From Gammaproteobacteria bacterium (GTDB taxonomy: Bacteria; Pseudomonadota; Gammaproteobacteria; Steroidobacterales; Foliamicaceae): a stretch of 64,000 nucleotides of DNA. The notes beneath the pieces were generated by a model that was not told the DNA's origin, ran no database searches, and was given only the letters and a program-made list of their open reading frames with translations. Below are positions 39,572 to 49,491 of this stretch, piece by piece. The stretch covers positions 62,001 to 126,000 of the forward strand of contig JAPOWV010000071.1 in NCBI GenBank assembly GCA_026707445.1. Direction: 5' to 3'. A program made the position numbers and the translations under genes. The stretch's first letter is position 1. Every line of letters starts with the position of its first letter.

Positions 39572-40954
39572 ATGAAGATACTGATTCTCGGGGCCGGCGT
39601 CGTGGGCTCCACGATCGCCGAGCGTCTTTCCCGCGAACCCGAAAACGAGATCACGATCGTGGATCTCGACGCCGACATCCTGCGGGCCATACACGAACGC
39701 ATGGACGTGCGCACCGTTGCCGGCCACGCCTCGCGGCCCGGGGTCCTGGACCACGCCGGGGCCGGGGCCGCGGACCTGGTGATCGCGGTTACCGGCAACG
39801 ACGAGGTAAACATGGTGGCCTGTCAGGTCGTGCATTCCCGCTACCGCGAGTTCGAGGCCGGCGCGAGGCGGCGCACCAAGATTGCGCGCCTGCGTTACAC
39901 CGAATACAGCGGAATCGCCGCGCTGTTCGGCCCTGACGGATTGCCGGTGGACGTTGCCATCGCTCCGGAAGACCTGATTACGCGTTACGTGGAGCAACTC
40001 ATCCGCTTCCCCGGCGCCTCGCAGGTACTGGAGTTTTCCGATGGCCGGGCGCTGTTGCTGGGCGCCGAGGCCAGGGCCGGCTCCTGGCTGGTGGGCAGAA
40101 CTCCCGCCGAACTGGGCGAGCGCAAGATCAAGGGGCGGATCGCCGCAGTGTACCGCTCCGGTCACGCCCAGACCGTCAACGGCCGGACCGTCATCGAGAA
40201 CGGCGACGATGTGTACTTCATCGCCGGCTCCGACGACGTCCGGCCCCTGCTATCGGCGCTGCGACCCGAGCATCAGGACGTGCGCAACATCATGATTGCA
40301 GGAGGCGGCAACATCGGCGCGAGAGTGGCCGAGTCGCTGCAGAACCACTTCCAGGTGAAGCTGATCGAGCGGTCTGCCAAGCGCGCCCGACAGGTGGCCG
40401 AACGGCTCGGCCGAGTCATCGTGCTGCACGGCGACGCCACGCACGAGGAACTCCTGATCGAGGAGAACATCGAGCGCATGGATGCCTTCGTGGCGCTGAT
40501 GAACGCCGATGAGGCCAACCTGCTGGCTGCCGGACTGGCCAAGCGGGCGGGTTGCAAGCGGGTCATGGCGCTGGCCAACCGCCAGGCCTATGCCGCGCTG
40601 GCCGGGCAGATGGGTATCGACGTGTCGATTTCGCCTGCCCAGATCACGATCAGCGAACTCCTGCGGCACATCCGCCAGGGCGACGTCGCCAAGGTGCATT
40701 CGCTGCGCTTCGGACGCGCCGAGGCGATCGAGGGCGTAGCGCACAGCGGCGATGGACAGCAATCGCTGGTGGGCCGCGCGGTCGGGGAAATCAATCTGCC
40801 TCACGGCACCTCAATCAGCGCGATCGTGCGCGACGGCGTGGTGCTTCCTCTTGACGACGATACGACGGTGCGCGACGACGATCACGTCATTCTCTTCATG
40901 ACCAACCCGCGGGCCAAGGCGCAGATCGAACGGCTCTTCGAAGACGGAGCCTGA
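39572..40954 (+). CDS. trkA: Trk potassium transport regulatory subunit TrkA
   Basis: TrkA is the peripheral NAD-binding regulator of the Trk potassium channel. The 460-residue protein has two RCK units. The first N-domain has ILGAGVVGSTIAERLS with the acidic VDLDAD after strand 2; the second has IAGGGNIGARVAESL. A TrkA-C domain follows each. In E. coli trkA follows rsmB; here it lies about 36 kb from rsmB and is paired with trkH, 13 bases apart. Confidence 0.95.
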   Translation: MKILILGAGVVGSTIAERLSREPENEITIVDLDADILRAIHERMDVRTVAGHASRPGVLDHAGAGAADLVIAVTGNDEVNMVACQVVHSRYREFEAGARRRTKIARLRYTEYSGIAALFGPDGLPVDVAIAPEDLITRYVEQLIRFPGASQVLEFSDGRALLLGAEARAGSWLVGRTPAELGERKIKGRIAAVYRSGHAQTVNGRTVIENGDDVYFIAGSDDVRPLLSALRPEHQDVRNIMIAGGGNIGARVAESLQNHFQVKLIERSAKRARQVAERLGRVIVLHGDATHEELLIEENIERMDAFVALMNADEANLLAAGLAKRAGCKRVMALANRQAYAALAGQMGIDVSISPAQITISELLRHIRQGDVAKVHSLRFGRAEAIEGVAHSGDGQQSLVGRAVGEINLPHGTSISAIVRDGVVLPLDDDTTVRDDDHVILFMTNPRAKAQIERLFEDGA

Positions 40955-40967
40955 CAAGGGCGCTCCC

Positions 40968-42419
40968 ATGCAAATTGCGCTAGTCGGCAGCGTGCTGGGC
41001 CGCCTGCTCATGCTGTTCAGCGTCACCATGCTGACGCCGCTGCCCGTTGATCTGTACTACGGCGGCGGCAGTTGGCCGGTGTTTGCGCTCAGCTTCGTTG
41101 CGGCCCTTGCGGCGGGTTTCGTCATCTGGCTGCCGGCCCGGCGCACCGTGGGCGAGCTCAAGCTGCGCGACGGTTTCCTGATCGTGGCTTCCTTCTGGGT
41201 GGTGCTGGGCAGCTTCGGAGCGCTGCCGTTGCATTTCGCGCTGGTGCCGGAGCTTTCCTTCACCGACGCCATGTTCGAGGCGATCTCGGGGCTCACCACC
41301 ACCGGAGCTACCGTGCTGACCGGGCTGGACGAGATGCCGCGGGCCATTCTCTTTTACCGGCAACAACTGCAATGGCTTGGGGGACTGGGGATCGTGGTCC
41401 TGGCGGTGGCCGTGCTGCCCATGCTGGGCGTGGGCGGCATGCAGTTGTATCGCGCCGAAACGCCGGGTCCGATGAAGGACACCCGCCTCACCCCGCGCAT
41501 CAAGGAGACCGCCAAGGCGCTTTGGTACATCTACTGTGCGCTCACGGTCGCCTGCGGGGTGGCCTATTACCTGGCCGGAATGTCGATCTTCGACGCCATA
41601 TCGCACGCTTTCTCGACCGTCGCGATCGGCGGCTTTTCGACCCACGACGCAAGCTTCGCCTATTTCCCGCAGACGAGCATCCGCTTGATTGCCGTGGCCT
41701 TCATGTTTCTGGCCGGGATCAATTTTGCGTTGCACTTCATCGCCTTCAACCGGCGGTCGCTTTCCGGGTATTTCCGCGACGCGGAATTCCGCGCCTATGC
41801 CGTTGCGCTGGTGGTGCTGTGCGCGCTGATCGTGGGCGGCCTGCTGTTCTACGGCTGGAAGGAAGATCCCTCCATGGCGCTGATCGACGGTCTGTTCCAG
41901 TCGGTGTCCATCATGACCACCACCGGCTTTACCACTGCCAACTTTTCGCTCTGGCCGGGCATCCTCCCGATGCTGCTCATACTGTCCGCCTTCATGGGCG
42001 GATGCGCCGGTTCCACCGCCGGAGGCATGAAGTGCGTGCGGGTGCTGCTGCTTGTCAAGCAGGGCATCCGCGAGGTGCGCCGCCTGGTGCATCCGAGCGC
42101 CGAAATCCCCGTGACGCTCGGCGCCACGCCGATATCCACCCGCGTGGTCGATTCGGTGTGGGGGTATTTCGCCGTCTACGTGGCCGTGTTTATCGTGATT
42201 CTGATCATCCTGCAGGCGGCCGGCCTCGACTCCTTCACGGCGTTCTCGGCCGTGGCGGCGACGCTCAATAACCTGGGCCCGGGCCTGGGAGACGTCGCAA
42301 CCGGCTACGGCGGCATCGGCGTGACGGCCAAGTGGGCCTGCATCGTGGCCATGCTGCTGGGCCGCCTGGAGATCTTTACCTTCCTGGTGCTTCTCTCGCC
42401 GACCTTCTGGCGCCCATGA
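40968..42419 (+). CDS. trkH: Trk potassium uptake channel subunit TrkH
   Basis: TrkH is the K+ pore. The 483-residue polytopic protein contains four P-loop/selectivity-filter-like segments: FEAISGLTTTGATVLTGLDE, AFSTVAIGGFSTHDAS, SVSIMTTTGFTTANF and AVAATLNNLGPGLGDVATGY. A glycine follows the filter in each, as in the family. Its stop overlaps the start of the TRAP small permease (ATGA), although the two systems are unrelated, so they are probably co-transcribed. Confidence 0.95.
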   Translation: MQIALVGSVLGRLLMLFSVTMLTPLPVDLYYGGGSWPVFALSFVAALAAGFVIWLPARRTVGELKLRDGFLIVASFWVVLGSFGALPLHFALVPELSFTDAMFEAISGLTTTGATVLTGLDEMPRAILFYRQQLQWLGGLGIVVLAVAVLPMLGVGGMQLYRAETPGPMKDTRLTPRIKETAKALWYIYCALTVACGVAYYLAGMSIFDAISHAFSTVAIGGFSTHDASFAYFPQTSIRLIAVAFMFLAGINFALHFIAFNRRSLSGYFRDAEFRAYAVALVVLCALIVGGLLFYGWKEDPSMALIDGLFQSVSIMTTTGFTTANFSLWPGILPMLLILSAFMGGCAGSTAGGMKCVRVLLLVKQGIREVRRLVHPSAEIPVTLGATPISTRVVDSVWGYFAVYVAVFIVILIILQAAGLDSFTAFSAVAATLNNLGPGLGDVATGYGGIGVTAKWACIVAMLLGRLEIFTFLVLLSPTFWRP

Positions 42420-42958
42420 GTTTCGTGCTCAAGGTCGCCGGCGCGGTGGAGCGCGCGATTGTCCGCACCGGCGAGGCGGTTGCCTGGCTCACGTTCTTCA
42501 TGACCGTCGTGACCTGCCTGGTCGCGGTGCTCCGCTACGGCCTGTCCCTGGGCTGGATCTGGCTCCAGGAAACCATCACCTGGATGCACGCCGCCGTATT
42601 CCTGCTGGCCGCCGGCTACACGTTGGCGCGCGACGACCATGTGCGCGTGGACATCTTCTACCGCGACATGAGCCCGAAACGCCAGGCGATGGTGAACCTG
42701 TCGGGATGCGCGCTGTTCCTGCTGCCCCTGTCCGTGGGACTGCTGCTGGGAAGCATGGAATACGTGCAGACATCGTGGCTGATTCAGGAGTCCTCGCGCG
42801 AGGCGGGCGGCCTCATCTATCCCTTCCCTTCGCTGCTCAAGACGCTGCTGCCCGTTACCGGCGGAATCATGTCCCTGCAGGCGCTCGTGATCTGCGCGCG
42901 CAGCGTGGCCGAGCTGCTTGACGTTCGCGGGGAAGATCCCTCCGGCGGCGGGGCCTAG
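42416..42958 (+). CDS. TRAP transporter small permease (DctQ family)
   Basis: This 180-residue four-helix membrane protein has the DctQ pattern: a first helix (AVAWLTFFMTVVTCLVAVLRYG), the LQETITWMHAAVFLLAAGYTLARDDHVRVD signature, and two later helices. It pairs with the large permease 2 bases downstream to form a secondary transporter driven by an ion gradient. The matching binding protein is probably the minus-strand gene at 49.5-50.6 kb. The ATG lies in the ATGA overlap with trkH. Confidence 0.9.
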   Translation: MSFVLKVAGAVERAIVRTGEAVAWLTFFMTVVTCLVAVLRYGLSLGWIWLQETITWMHAAVFLLAAGYTLARDDHVRVDIFYRDMSPKRQAMVNLSGCALFLLPLSVGLLLGSMEYVQTSWLIQESSREAGGLIYPFPSLLKTLLPVTGGIMSLQALVICARSVAELLDVRGEDPSGGGA

Positions 42959-42960
42959 CG

Positions 42961-44340
42961 ATGTACTGGCCGGCCTTCGCGCTCTTCGCATGCGTCGTGC
43001 TGCTCCTGCTTGCCGGCTTTCCGGTGGCTTTCACGCTGGGCGGCACCGCGCTCCTGTTCGCTCTCGGTGGAGCACTGGCCGGCGTTTTCGACATTTCGTT
43101 TCTCGGCACCATGCCCAACCGCCTGTTCGGGATCATGAGCAACGAAACGCTGGTGGCGGTACCGCTGTTCGTCTTCATGGGCATAACGCTGGAACGGGCA
43201 CGGATCGCCGAAGACCTGCTGGATGCGTTGAGCCGAATGTTCGGAGGTCTTCGCGGCGGGCTCGGGATCGCGGTCATCATCGTGGGGATGCTGCTGGCGG
43301 CCAGCACCGGGATCGTCGGCGCCACCGTCATCACCATGGGGCTGCTGGCCCTCCCAACCATGCTGAAACGTGGCTACGACCCCGCGGTGGCCACGGGGGT
43401 CATCAGCGCCTCGGGAACGCTGGGGCAGATCATTCCTCCGTCCATCGTGCTGGTGCTTCTGGGCGACGTGCTTTCTTCCGCCTACCAGGAGGCGCAACTG
43501 GCCCAGGGCATTTTCGCCCCGCGCACGGTCTCGGTCGGCGACCTGTTCATGGGCGCGCTGGTACCGGGCCTGATGCTGGTCGCACTGTACGCGGCCTGGA
43601 TGTTGGCCGTAGCCCTTTTTCGCCCGGCTGCCGTCCCCGCGCGCCGGGGCGCCGACGCGGACGCCGGGACCGTCAGCCTGCTGCGCTTTGTCGGGGCCTT
43701 TTTGCCGCCGCTGGTTTTAATTGCCGCCGTGCTGGGTTCCATCATCTTCGGTGTCGCCACGCCAACGGAGGCGGCCGGGGTAGGCGCGGTGGGCGCGATG
43801 CTGCTGGCCGCTCTCCGGGGCAAGTTGAGCCTGGCCCGCATTCGCGATATCGGCCGCGCCACGGCGCGCGTCAGCAGCATGGTGTTTCTGATACTGATCG
43901 GCGCGTCGGTGTTCTCGCTGGTGTTTCGGGGCTACGGCGGCGACGAGATTGTGCGCGAGTTCCTGATGTCGCTTCCCGGCGGCGTCTTCGGGGCGGTGCT
44001 GCTGGTCATGCTGGTGATGTTCCTGCTCGGTTTCGTGCTGGACTTTATCGAGATCACCTTCGTGGTGGTGCCGATCGTCGGCCCCGTGCTCCTGTCCATG
44101 GGCCTGGACCCGGTCTGGCTGGGCGTGATGATCGCGATCAACCTGCAGACGTCTTTCCTGACCCCGCCGTTCGGCTTCGCGCTGTTCTACCTGCGCGGCG
44201 TGGCGCCGCCCGAAGTGCCCACGACGGCCATTTACCGGGGGGTTGCGCCCTTTATCGCGATCCAGCTCGCGGCGCTGGCGCTCCTCGCGCTCTGGCCGGA
44301 GATCGCAACCTGGCTGCCCGGGGCGCTTTACGGCGGGTAA
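42961..44340 (+). CDS. TRAP transporter large permease (DctM family)
   Basis: This 459-residue protein of about 12 helices is the transport subunit of a TRAP system. DctM features include FGIMSNETLVAVPLFVFMG, the GIVGATVITMGLLALP repeat element, ASGTLGQIIPPSIVLV and NLQTSFLTPPFGFALFYLRG. The early and late halves show the internal repeat expected of the family. Likely substrates are organic acids, given the TakP-like binding protein, but this is inference. It converges on the Oar-like receptor gene, 12 bases from its stop. Confidence 0.93.
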   Translation: MYWPAFALFACVVLLLLAGFPVAFTLGGTALLFALGGALAGVFDISFLGTMPNRLFGIMSNETLVAVPLFVFMGITLERARIAEDLLDALSRMFGGLRGGLGIAVIIVGMLLAASTGIVGATVITMGLLALPTMLKRGYDPAVATGVISASGTLGQIIPPSIVLVLLGDVLSSAYQEAQLAQGIFAPRTVSVGDLFMGALVPGLMLVALYAAWMLAVALFRPAAVPARRGADADAGTVSLLRFVGAFLPPLVLIAAVLGSIIFGVATPTEAAGVGAVGAMLLAALRGKLSLARIRDIGRATARVSSMVFLILIGASVFSLVFRGYGGDEIVREFLMSLPGGVFGAVLLVMLVMFLLGFVLDFIEITFVVVPIVGPVLLSMGLDPVWLGVMIAINLQTSFLTPPFGFALFYLRGVAPPEVPTTAIYRGVAPFIAIQLAALALLALWPEIATWLPGALYGG

Positions 44341-44352
44341 GCGTCAAGGCGG

Positions 44353-47300
44353 TCAAAACTCGAACCGTATCCCCAGGCGTATCCGGTACACGGACCGGGA
44401 GCGGCTCGCGATCGTCCTGGATTCGGCATCGAAAGAGTTGAAACGGTATACGCAGTCGGTGCGGTTCCGGCAGGCCGTTCGCGGGGCGTCGCCGGTCAGG
44501 GCGGGGGCGGCATCGACTCCCAGGGCCGCAACGTCGGCGGCGCGCACGAGGTCGGCGCGCACGACCGCGGCCTGACCGTTGCTCGGGCCGAAATCGAAGC
44601 GTCCCCATCTGGGGTTCAGCAAGTTGGGAAAATTCTCCACGTCGAGCACCAGCCGTACCCGGTTCTCGCCGACGAACCGGGCCAGTCGCGCCGCTCCGGG
44701 CAATTCGACCTGAATGCGCAGATCCCAGATCCGGTTCCAGCCGCTGACTTCGGAGTACGGCGCGTGGATGCCGCCCGGCACCCCCTCGACGTAGCTCGTG
44801 AAGCGGCTGCGATCGAACGTGGGCGCGTAAACCACGGCCGGATCGTCCGCCGCGGGGATGTACAGCGGGTCCGCGTCATAGGGGCTTTCCCCGGCGCCGG
44901 CCCGGCCGAACAACGCGTTGCCGCGGTCGACATCGAAGGTGTAGGTAAATAAACGGCCGGAGAAGACCCGCCCGAATACGTCCAACCGGGTATTGAACGG
45001 TCCGATCGCGCGTTCGTAGCCGAGGCGCAGCTTCCACGAATGCATGGTCTCATGGGGCGAGCGACGGGCCTCGGGATCGTTGCGGTCGGCCACGGTGAGT
45101 GCACGCCAGTTGGAGATGCCCCTGGCCGACGTGCCCTCCGCAACGGCTTCCACGTCCTGCCGGGCGTAGCTTGCCGAAAAATCCACGCCGAAGTCGTAGC
45201 TTTTCGAAACGGCAAGGGACCAGACATGCGCACGGCCGCCTCCGTGATTGCCCAGCGCGGTCAGATTGAGATGGCCGAGCGCGTCGAGGTCCGCATAGAT
45301 CCTTCTTCCGTCCGGCGCCTCGCCCGTGGGCTGCGCGCCCGCCAGATGGGTGTGGGCGAGGTTTCGCCAGATGAAGCTCCGGTGCGCGCTTGTGTGCAGG
45401 TACTGAACCGTGCCGAGGAAGTCCCGCCCCAGGACCGGGAGGTCGAATTCGCGCTGCACCCGAACCGAGGCCTTCCAGTCCGCGGGCATATCGAAATCCT
45501 CGGCGATCGCGTCCACGGGCACGGCGGCGCCGGCGGCTACCTGCCGCAGCAGCGCCTCCGGCACCGAGAACGGCGTGACGCCGCCGGCCCCGGCGAGTCG
45601 CGCGAACACGACCGGCGGCTGGAACGCGTTGGAGATCCACACCTGCGGTTCGCCGCCGGCGAAAAGACCCACACCGCCGGATAGCACCATGCGCTCAAGG
45701 CCCGTATAACGCACCCCCAATCGGGGCATCCACACGTCGGCGCCGTCCAGATTCGCATCGGTGCGCACGCCGTAGGCCGCGTAGACGGCATCGCTGTAGG
45801 CCGGGGCGTCCCCCTGCGCGATGCGTTCGTAGCGCAATCCCGCAGTGAGTTCCAGCTCGGGCGAGACCGTCCACACATCCTGCACGAACAACGCGCGCCT
45901 GCCATAACCCCAGTCCGCGGCTGCGTCACTCGGATCGTTGGAGACCGCATTGATGTAGTCGACCCGCGCGACCCTGCCGAGAACCGCCTGAAGGCCATCG
46001 AAAACGAACCGGCCCCGGGAGCCCGGCACGAACAGGTTGTACAAATCGAAGCGGCCCACCTCCAGACCCGCCTTGAGCAGGTGATCGCCGAACAGGTAGT
46101 CGATGTCGGCATAGACCTGAACACGCTCGTCTTCGTACTCGTTGGCATGACGGAAACGGTCACAGCCGGCCGTGAGGGTCACCGGTTCCGTGAACAATCC
46201 TTCAAGCTCGGTGCCCGCAGCCTGCGCGGGCGCGAGGTCAAACTCCAGCGCGCCAACGTCCGCCCCCGCCCGGCAGAGCTGGCCGCGGGTGAACGTCTTG
46301 CGGCTGAGCCGCAAACCGCTTGAGAGGCGGTCCGTCCAGTCGGAATAGAGCTGCAGCGACACTGCTTCCAGCTCGGTGGGCACGTCGTACCAGGCCGACT
46401 CGAACCGGTCGCCCTGCCAGCGGGTGTCGCCTTCCTCGCTGCGCTGCCAGCTCAGCGACAGCCGGTGCGCCGCCGCCAGGTTCCAGTCCACCTTTGCCAG
46501 GGACCGTCTTGACCGGGTCGGCGTGTCCGCGGCTGACCGCCCCAGCGGATCGTAGCCATAGGTCTCCTGCACGATCCGGCCGAGCGCATCGAACAGGCCG
46601 GGGCGAATGCCGCGGGCGGCATCGAACGCGGTGAAGTCCACCGGGGAGGCGGACTCGAACTCGTCATGGGAGAGGAACACGAACAGGCGGTCCCTGACGA
46701 TCGGGCCGCCCAGCGACATGCCGGTTTCGGTTTCCGTGAACGGCGCCGGAGCGAATTCGCCTCCGTCGTATCGCCGGCCGACCAGGCCGTCGTGGTGGAG
46801 GTAGTGAAAGACCGCGCCTTCCCACTCGTTGCCGCCCGAACGGGTCGTGATCTGCACGAGTCCGCCGGTGAACCCGCCGGCGGTCACCGAGTAGTCCGAA
46901 GCCACCAGCGAGACCGACTCCACGGCGTCGAGATTGATCGGCGATCGTTCGGTGGCGTAGGTGTTGGTGCCCAGACCGAAATCGTCCTGCTGCAGGACCC
47001 CGTCGATGACCAGACCGTTGAACCGCGGATTGGCGCCGGCGACCGCCAGATGCCCCACACCGTCGGACTGAGCCAGCGGATCCGTCAGCAGCGTCCGGAT
47101 CGCGTCCCGGTGGATTGACGGCTGCCTGGCGATATCGTCGGACGTGTAGGCGGACCCTACGCCGGCGTTCAACTCGTGTACCGCGCGAGCCGGCGCCGTA
47201 ACCACGATTTCCTCGACCGCGGCCTGCTCGAGGTCGATGATCAGGGGGATTTGCGTACCGGGACGCAGAGTCACGCCCGTGACCAGCGCATCACGAAAAC

Positions 47301-47577
47301 CCGCAGCGCGCACGCGGACGTCGAACGGTCCGCCCACCCGCAGGCCGCTTTGGAAAAACGCGCCGTTCTGCAGCGTCAGCGCCTGCGCTGCCGTTCCCGA
47401 CGGCCGATGCACGATCGAGACCCGCGCGTTCGCCACCGCGGCGCCCGCCGGATCACGCACGATGCCGCTCAGGCTCGCCGAAACGGCGCCGTGTGCGTGC
47501 CCGGCCAGGACCGTGCAGAGCAGCAGGAGCAACCATACGCGTTGCGCGCGCGCACGGCTCCGCAAACCCGGTTTCAT
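44353..47577 (-). CDS. TonB-dependent receptor with N-terminal carboxypeptidase-regulatory-like domain (Oar-like)
   Basis: This 1074-residue protein has a signal peptide (VWLLLLLCTVLAGHAHG) and a carboxypeptidase-regulatory-like beta-sandwich (ASLSGIVRDPAGAAVANARV, about residues 32-115). The TonB-linked plug follows (VEEIVVTAPARAVHELNAG, GGFTGGLVQITTRSGGN), then a long beta-barrel ending in the terminal aromatic IRLGIRFEF. Oar-like receptors are frequent in lineages that import large or complex substrates. The ATG at 47577, after a GGGGG-rich ribosome-binding sequence, is preferred over 47610. It lies between the two halves of the TRAP system, with the SoxC-type gene pair upstream on the same strand. 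Confidence 0.88.
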   Translation of the reverse strand: MKPGLRSRARAQRVWLLLLLCTVLAGHAHGAVSASLSGIVRDPAGAAVANARVSIVHRPSGTAAQALTLQNGAFFQSGLRVGGPFDVRVRAAGFRDALVTGVTLRPGTQIPLIIDLEQAAVEEIVVTAPARAVHELNAGVGSAYTSDDIARQPSIHRDAIRTLLTDPLAQSDGVGHLAVAGANPRFNGLVIDGVLQQDDFGLGTNTYATERSPINLDAVESVSLVASDYSVTAGGFTGGLVQITTRSGGNEWEGAVFHYLHHDGLVGRRYDGGEFAPAPFTETETGMSLGGPIVRDRLFVFLSHDEFESASPVDFTAFDAARGIRPGLFDALGRIVQETYGYDPLGRSAADTPTRSRRSLAKVDWNLAAAHRLSLSWQRSEEGDTRWQGDRFESAWYDVPTELEAVSLQLYSDWTDRLSSGLRLSRKTFTRGQLCRAGADVGALEFDLAPAQAAGTELEGLFTEPVTLTAGCDRFRHANEYEDERVQVYADIDYLFGDHLLKAGLEVGRFDLYNLFVPGSRGRFVFDGLQAVLGRVARVDYINAVSNDPSDAAADWGYGRRALFVQDVWTVSPELELTAGLRYERIAQGDAPAYSDAVYAAYGVRTDANLDGADVWMPRLGVRYTGLERMVLSGGVGLFAGGEPQVWISNAFQPPVVFARLAGAGGVTPFSVPEALLRQVAAGAAVPVDAIAEDFDMPADWKASVRVQREFDLPVLGRDFLGTVQYLHTSAHRSFIWRNLAHTHLAGAQPTGEAPDGRRIYADLDALGHLNLTALGNHGGGRAHVWSLAVSKSYDFGVDFSASYARQDVEAVAEGTSARGISNWRALTVADRNDPEARRSPHETMHSWKLRLGYERAIGPFNTRLDVFGRVFSGRLFTYTFDVDRGNALFGRAGAGESPYDADPLYIPAADDPAVVYAPTFDRSRFTSYVEGVPGGIHAPYSEVSGWNRIWDLRIQVELPGAARLARFVGENRVRLVLDVENFPNLLNPRWGRFDFGPSNGQAAVVRADLVRAADVAALGVDAAPALTGDAPRTACRNRTDCVYRFNSFDAESRTIASRSRSVYRIRLGIRFEF

Positions 47578-47661
47578 TCCAACCCCCGTCATCCGCCGTA
47601 TGGCGCTCAACGTGCAGCAGCGGCGATTGTACCTACGCGCCGGACGTCGAAAATCCCGGAG

Positions 47662-48201
47662 CTACTCGCCCGATTGTTCCTCCGGGGGCGGCCAGGCGAG
47701 GATGAAATTGTCGCGGTTGGGCATGCGCACTTCGGGCAGCGTCCGGGCGTTCATCGCTTCGTCCTCCCCGACGATTCCGTTCAGGAACAGCAGATACGCC
47801 GTCAACGCGTAGACCTGGTCGTCGCTGAGCGACTGCGGCTCCTGGTACGGCATGGTGCGGCGGACGTAGTCGAACACCGTGGTCGCGTACGGCCAGAAGC
47901 TGCCCACGGTCTTCAGCGGCGCCGGGCCGTCAAGCGTACCGTGACCGCCCACCAGCACATCGTTCAACAGGCCCTGGCCCTCAGTGCCATGGCAGGAAAA
48001 ACAGTAAAGCGTATAGACGGGCTCTCCTTCAAGCGCCGTGCCCGATCCGGGCGGGAGCCCCTCGCCGTCCGGCTCGATGCTGATTTCCCATTCGGAGACT
48101 TGCTCCGGGGTGGCCTCGACACCCAGTTCCGGACCCTCCTGGGCCAGGACGACGGCAGCCAGGGCGGCAACGGCGACCGCCGTCAGGCTACGCATAAACA
48201 T
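47662..48201 (-). CDS. c-type cytochrome, probable partner of the sulfite dehydrogenase
   Basis: This 179-residue exported protein has an N-terminal signal (SLTAVAVAALAAVVLAQ) and a single heme-c site CFSCH followed by GTEGQG. The likely methionine ligand is in RRTMPYQEPQSLSDDQVYAL, typical of SoxD/SorB-like class I cytochromes. It starts 14 bases inside the end of the soxC-like gene, so the two are translationally coupled and the cytochrome is the probable electron acceptor. An internal ATG at 48195 is an alternative start. Confidence 0.87.
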   Translation of the reverse strand: MFMRSLTAVAVAALAAVVLAQEGPELGVEATPEQVSEWEISIEPDGEGLPPGSGTALEGEPVYTLYCFSCHGTEGQGLLNDVLVGGHGTLDGPAPLKTVGSFWPYATTVFDYVRRTMPYQEPQSLSDDQVYALTAYLLFLNGIVGEDEAMNARTLPEVRMPNRDNFILAWPPPEEQSGE

Positions 48202-49459
48202 TGGCCACCTGCCCTTCGCTGTCGATCCCCCACGCCTGGATACCGTTGTAGTGGTAAGCGAACTTCCTGCCCTTGGCCGCGACGATCGCTTCGCGCGTGG
48301 GCTGCACGGCGCCGGTTTCGTCCACGGCGCGGCTCAGGATCACGGTTTCGGCCCCGTTCCAGCGCCACGCCATGCGGAATCGCGTCACCGCCTTGTCCAG
48401 CACGGGCTCGCACAAGGCCGCCTTGCCCCAGGTAGCGCCGCCGTCCGCGGAGACCTCGACCCGGGCGATACGGCCCGCCCCCGACCACGCCATGCCGGAG
48501 ATCTGGTACAGCCCGGGGCCCTTCAACACCAGCCCGGGCGACGGCGAAGTGATCACCGACTTGACGTCCATGGGGTAGGAGAAGATCAGCGACCGCCCAT
48601 CGGGCAGGAGGTCGGTGTACTTGGAGGTCTCTTCGCGGGTCATCGACGGCGCGGCGGTCACCTTGATCCGGCGCAACCACTTGATGCTCATGTTGCCCTC
48701 GTAACCCGGGAGGAACAGCCTTAGCGGATAACCCTGCTCCGGGCGCAGGCGCTCCCCGTTCTGGTACACCGCCAGCAGCGCATCGTCCATGGCCTTGGCC
48801 AGCGGGACGCTGCGGTTCATCGCCGCGGCGTCCGCGCCTTCGGCCATGATCCAGCTGGCGGCGGGGTCCACGCCGGCCTCGTCCAGCAGGATCGAAAGCG
48901 GCACGCCGGTCCACTCGCTGCACGAGACCAGGCCGTGCAGGAAGCCGCAAGTTTCGTTGATCGGCCGGCGGGGAAGTCCCGCCAGGTAACTGTTGCCCGA
49001 ACACTCGATGAACTGTATGCGCGACACCATCGGGTAGCGCGACAGCGCTTCCATGTCGAAGAACAGGTCGCGATCCACCATGCCGTGTATGAGCAGCCGA
49101 TGCCGGTCGGGATCGATGTCCGGAATGCCGCTGTGGTGGCGCTCGAAGTGCAGGGGGTTCGGCGTGATCATTCCCTCCAGTGCCTCCAGCGGCGTCCAGG
49201 AACCTCCGGCCCCGTCGGCGCCGGTGGCGGCCAGGATCCGGCGCCGGACGTGATCTTCGTAGGGCGAGCGGCCGCCGTAACCGCTCAGCGGCCGGCCCGG
49301 CGCCCGCATCCAGGGCGGCAAGTCCTTCGCCGGCGCCGCGGTCATCAGCCCCAGCGAACCGGCGCCCAGCACCGCGGCGCCTCCCTGGAGAAAGAGGCGC
49401 CGGTGCAACAGGCCATTGCCGGCCACGGCTTCGAGGTCTTTCGGTCTCCGTTCGGACAT
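48188..49459 (-). CDS. soxC: SoxC-type molybdenum sulfite dehydrogenase
   Basis: This 423-residue protein has a Tat signal (HRRLFLQGGAAVLGAG) and the sulfite-oxidase molybdopterin domain with the Mo-ligating cysteine in QFIECSGNSYLAG. A dimerisation domain follows (VEVSADGGATWGKAAL). Length and sequence fit SoxC, the sulfur dehydrogenase subunit, or a SorA-like sulfite dehydrogenase. No soxXYZAB is in the window, so a stand-alone sulfite dehydrogenase is equally likely. The ATG at 49459 places the twin-arginine motif about 20 residues in. moaD and moaE at 57.5-58.1 kb supply steps of its cofactor pathway. Confidence 0.88.
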   Translation of the reverse strand: MSERRPKDLEAVAGNGLLHRRLFLQGGAAVLGAGSLGLMTAAPAKDLPPWMRAPGRPLSGYGGRSPYEDHVRRRILAATGADGAGGSWTPLEALEGMITPNPLHFERHHSGIPDIDPDRHRLLIHGMVDRDLFFDMEALSRYPMVSRIQFIECSGNSYLAGLPRRPINETCGFLHGLVSCSEWTGVPLSILLDEAGVDPAASWIMAEGADAAAMNRSVPLAKAMDDALLAVYQNGERLRPEQGYPLRLFLPGYEGNMSIKWLRRIKVTAAPSMTREETSKYTDLLPDGRSLIFSYPMDVKSVITSPSPGLVLKGPGLYQISGMAWSGAGRIARVEVSADGGATWGKAALCEPVLDKAVTRFRMAWRWNGAETVILSRAVDETGAVQPTREAIVAAKGRKFAYHYNGIQAWGIDSEGQVANVYA

Positions 49460-49491
49460 GCTGCCGCCGGGTCGCCGCTGCCTGCCGCCGG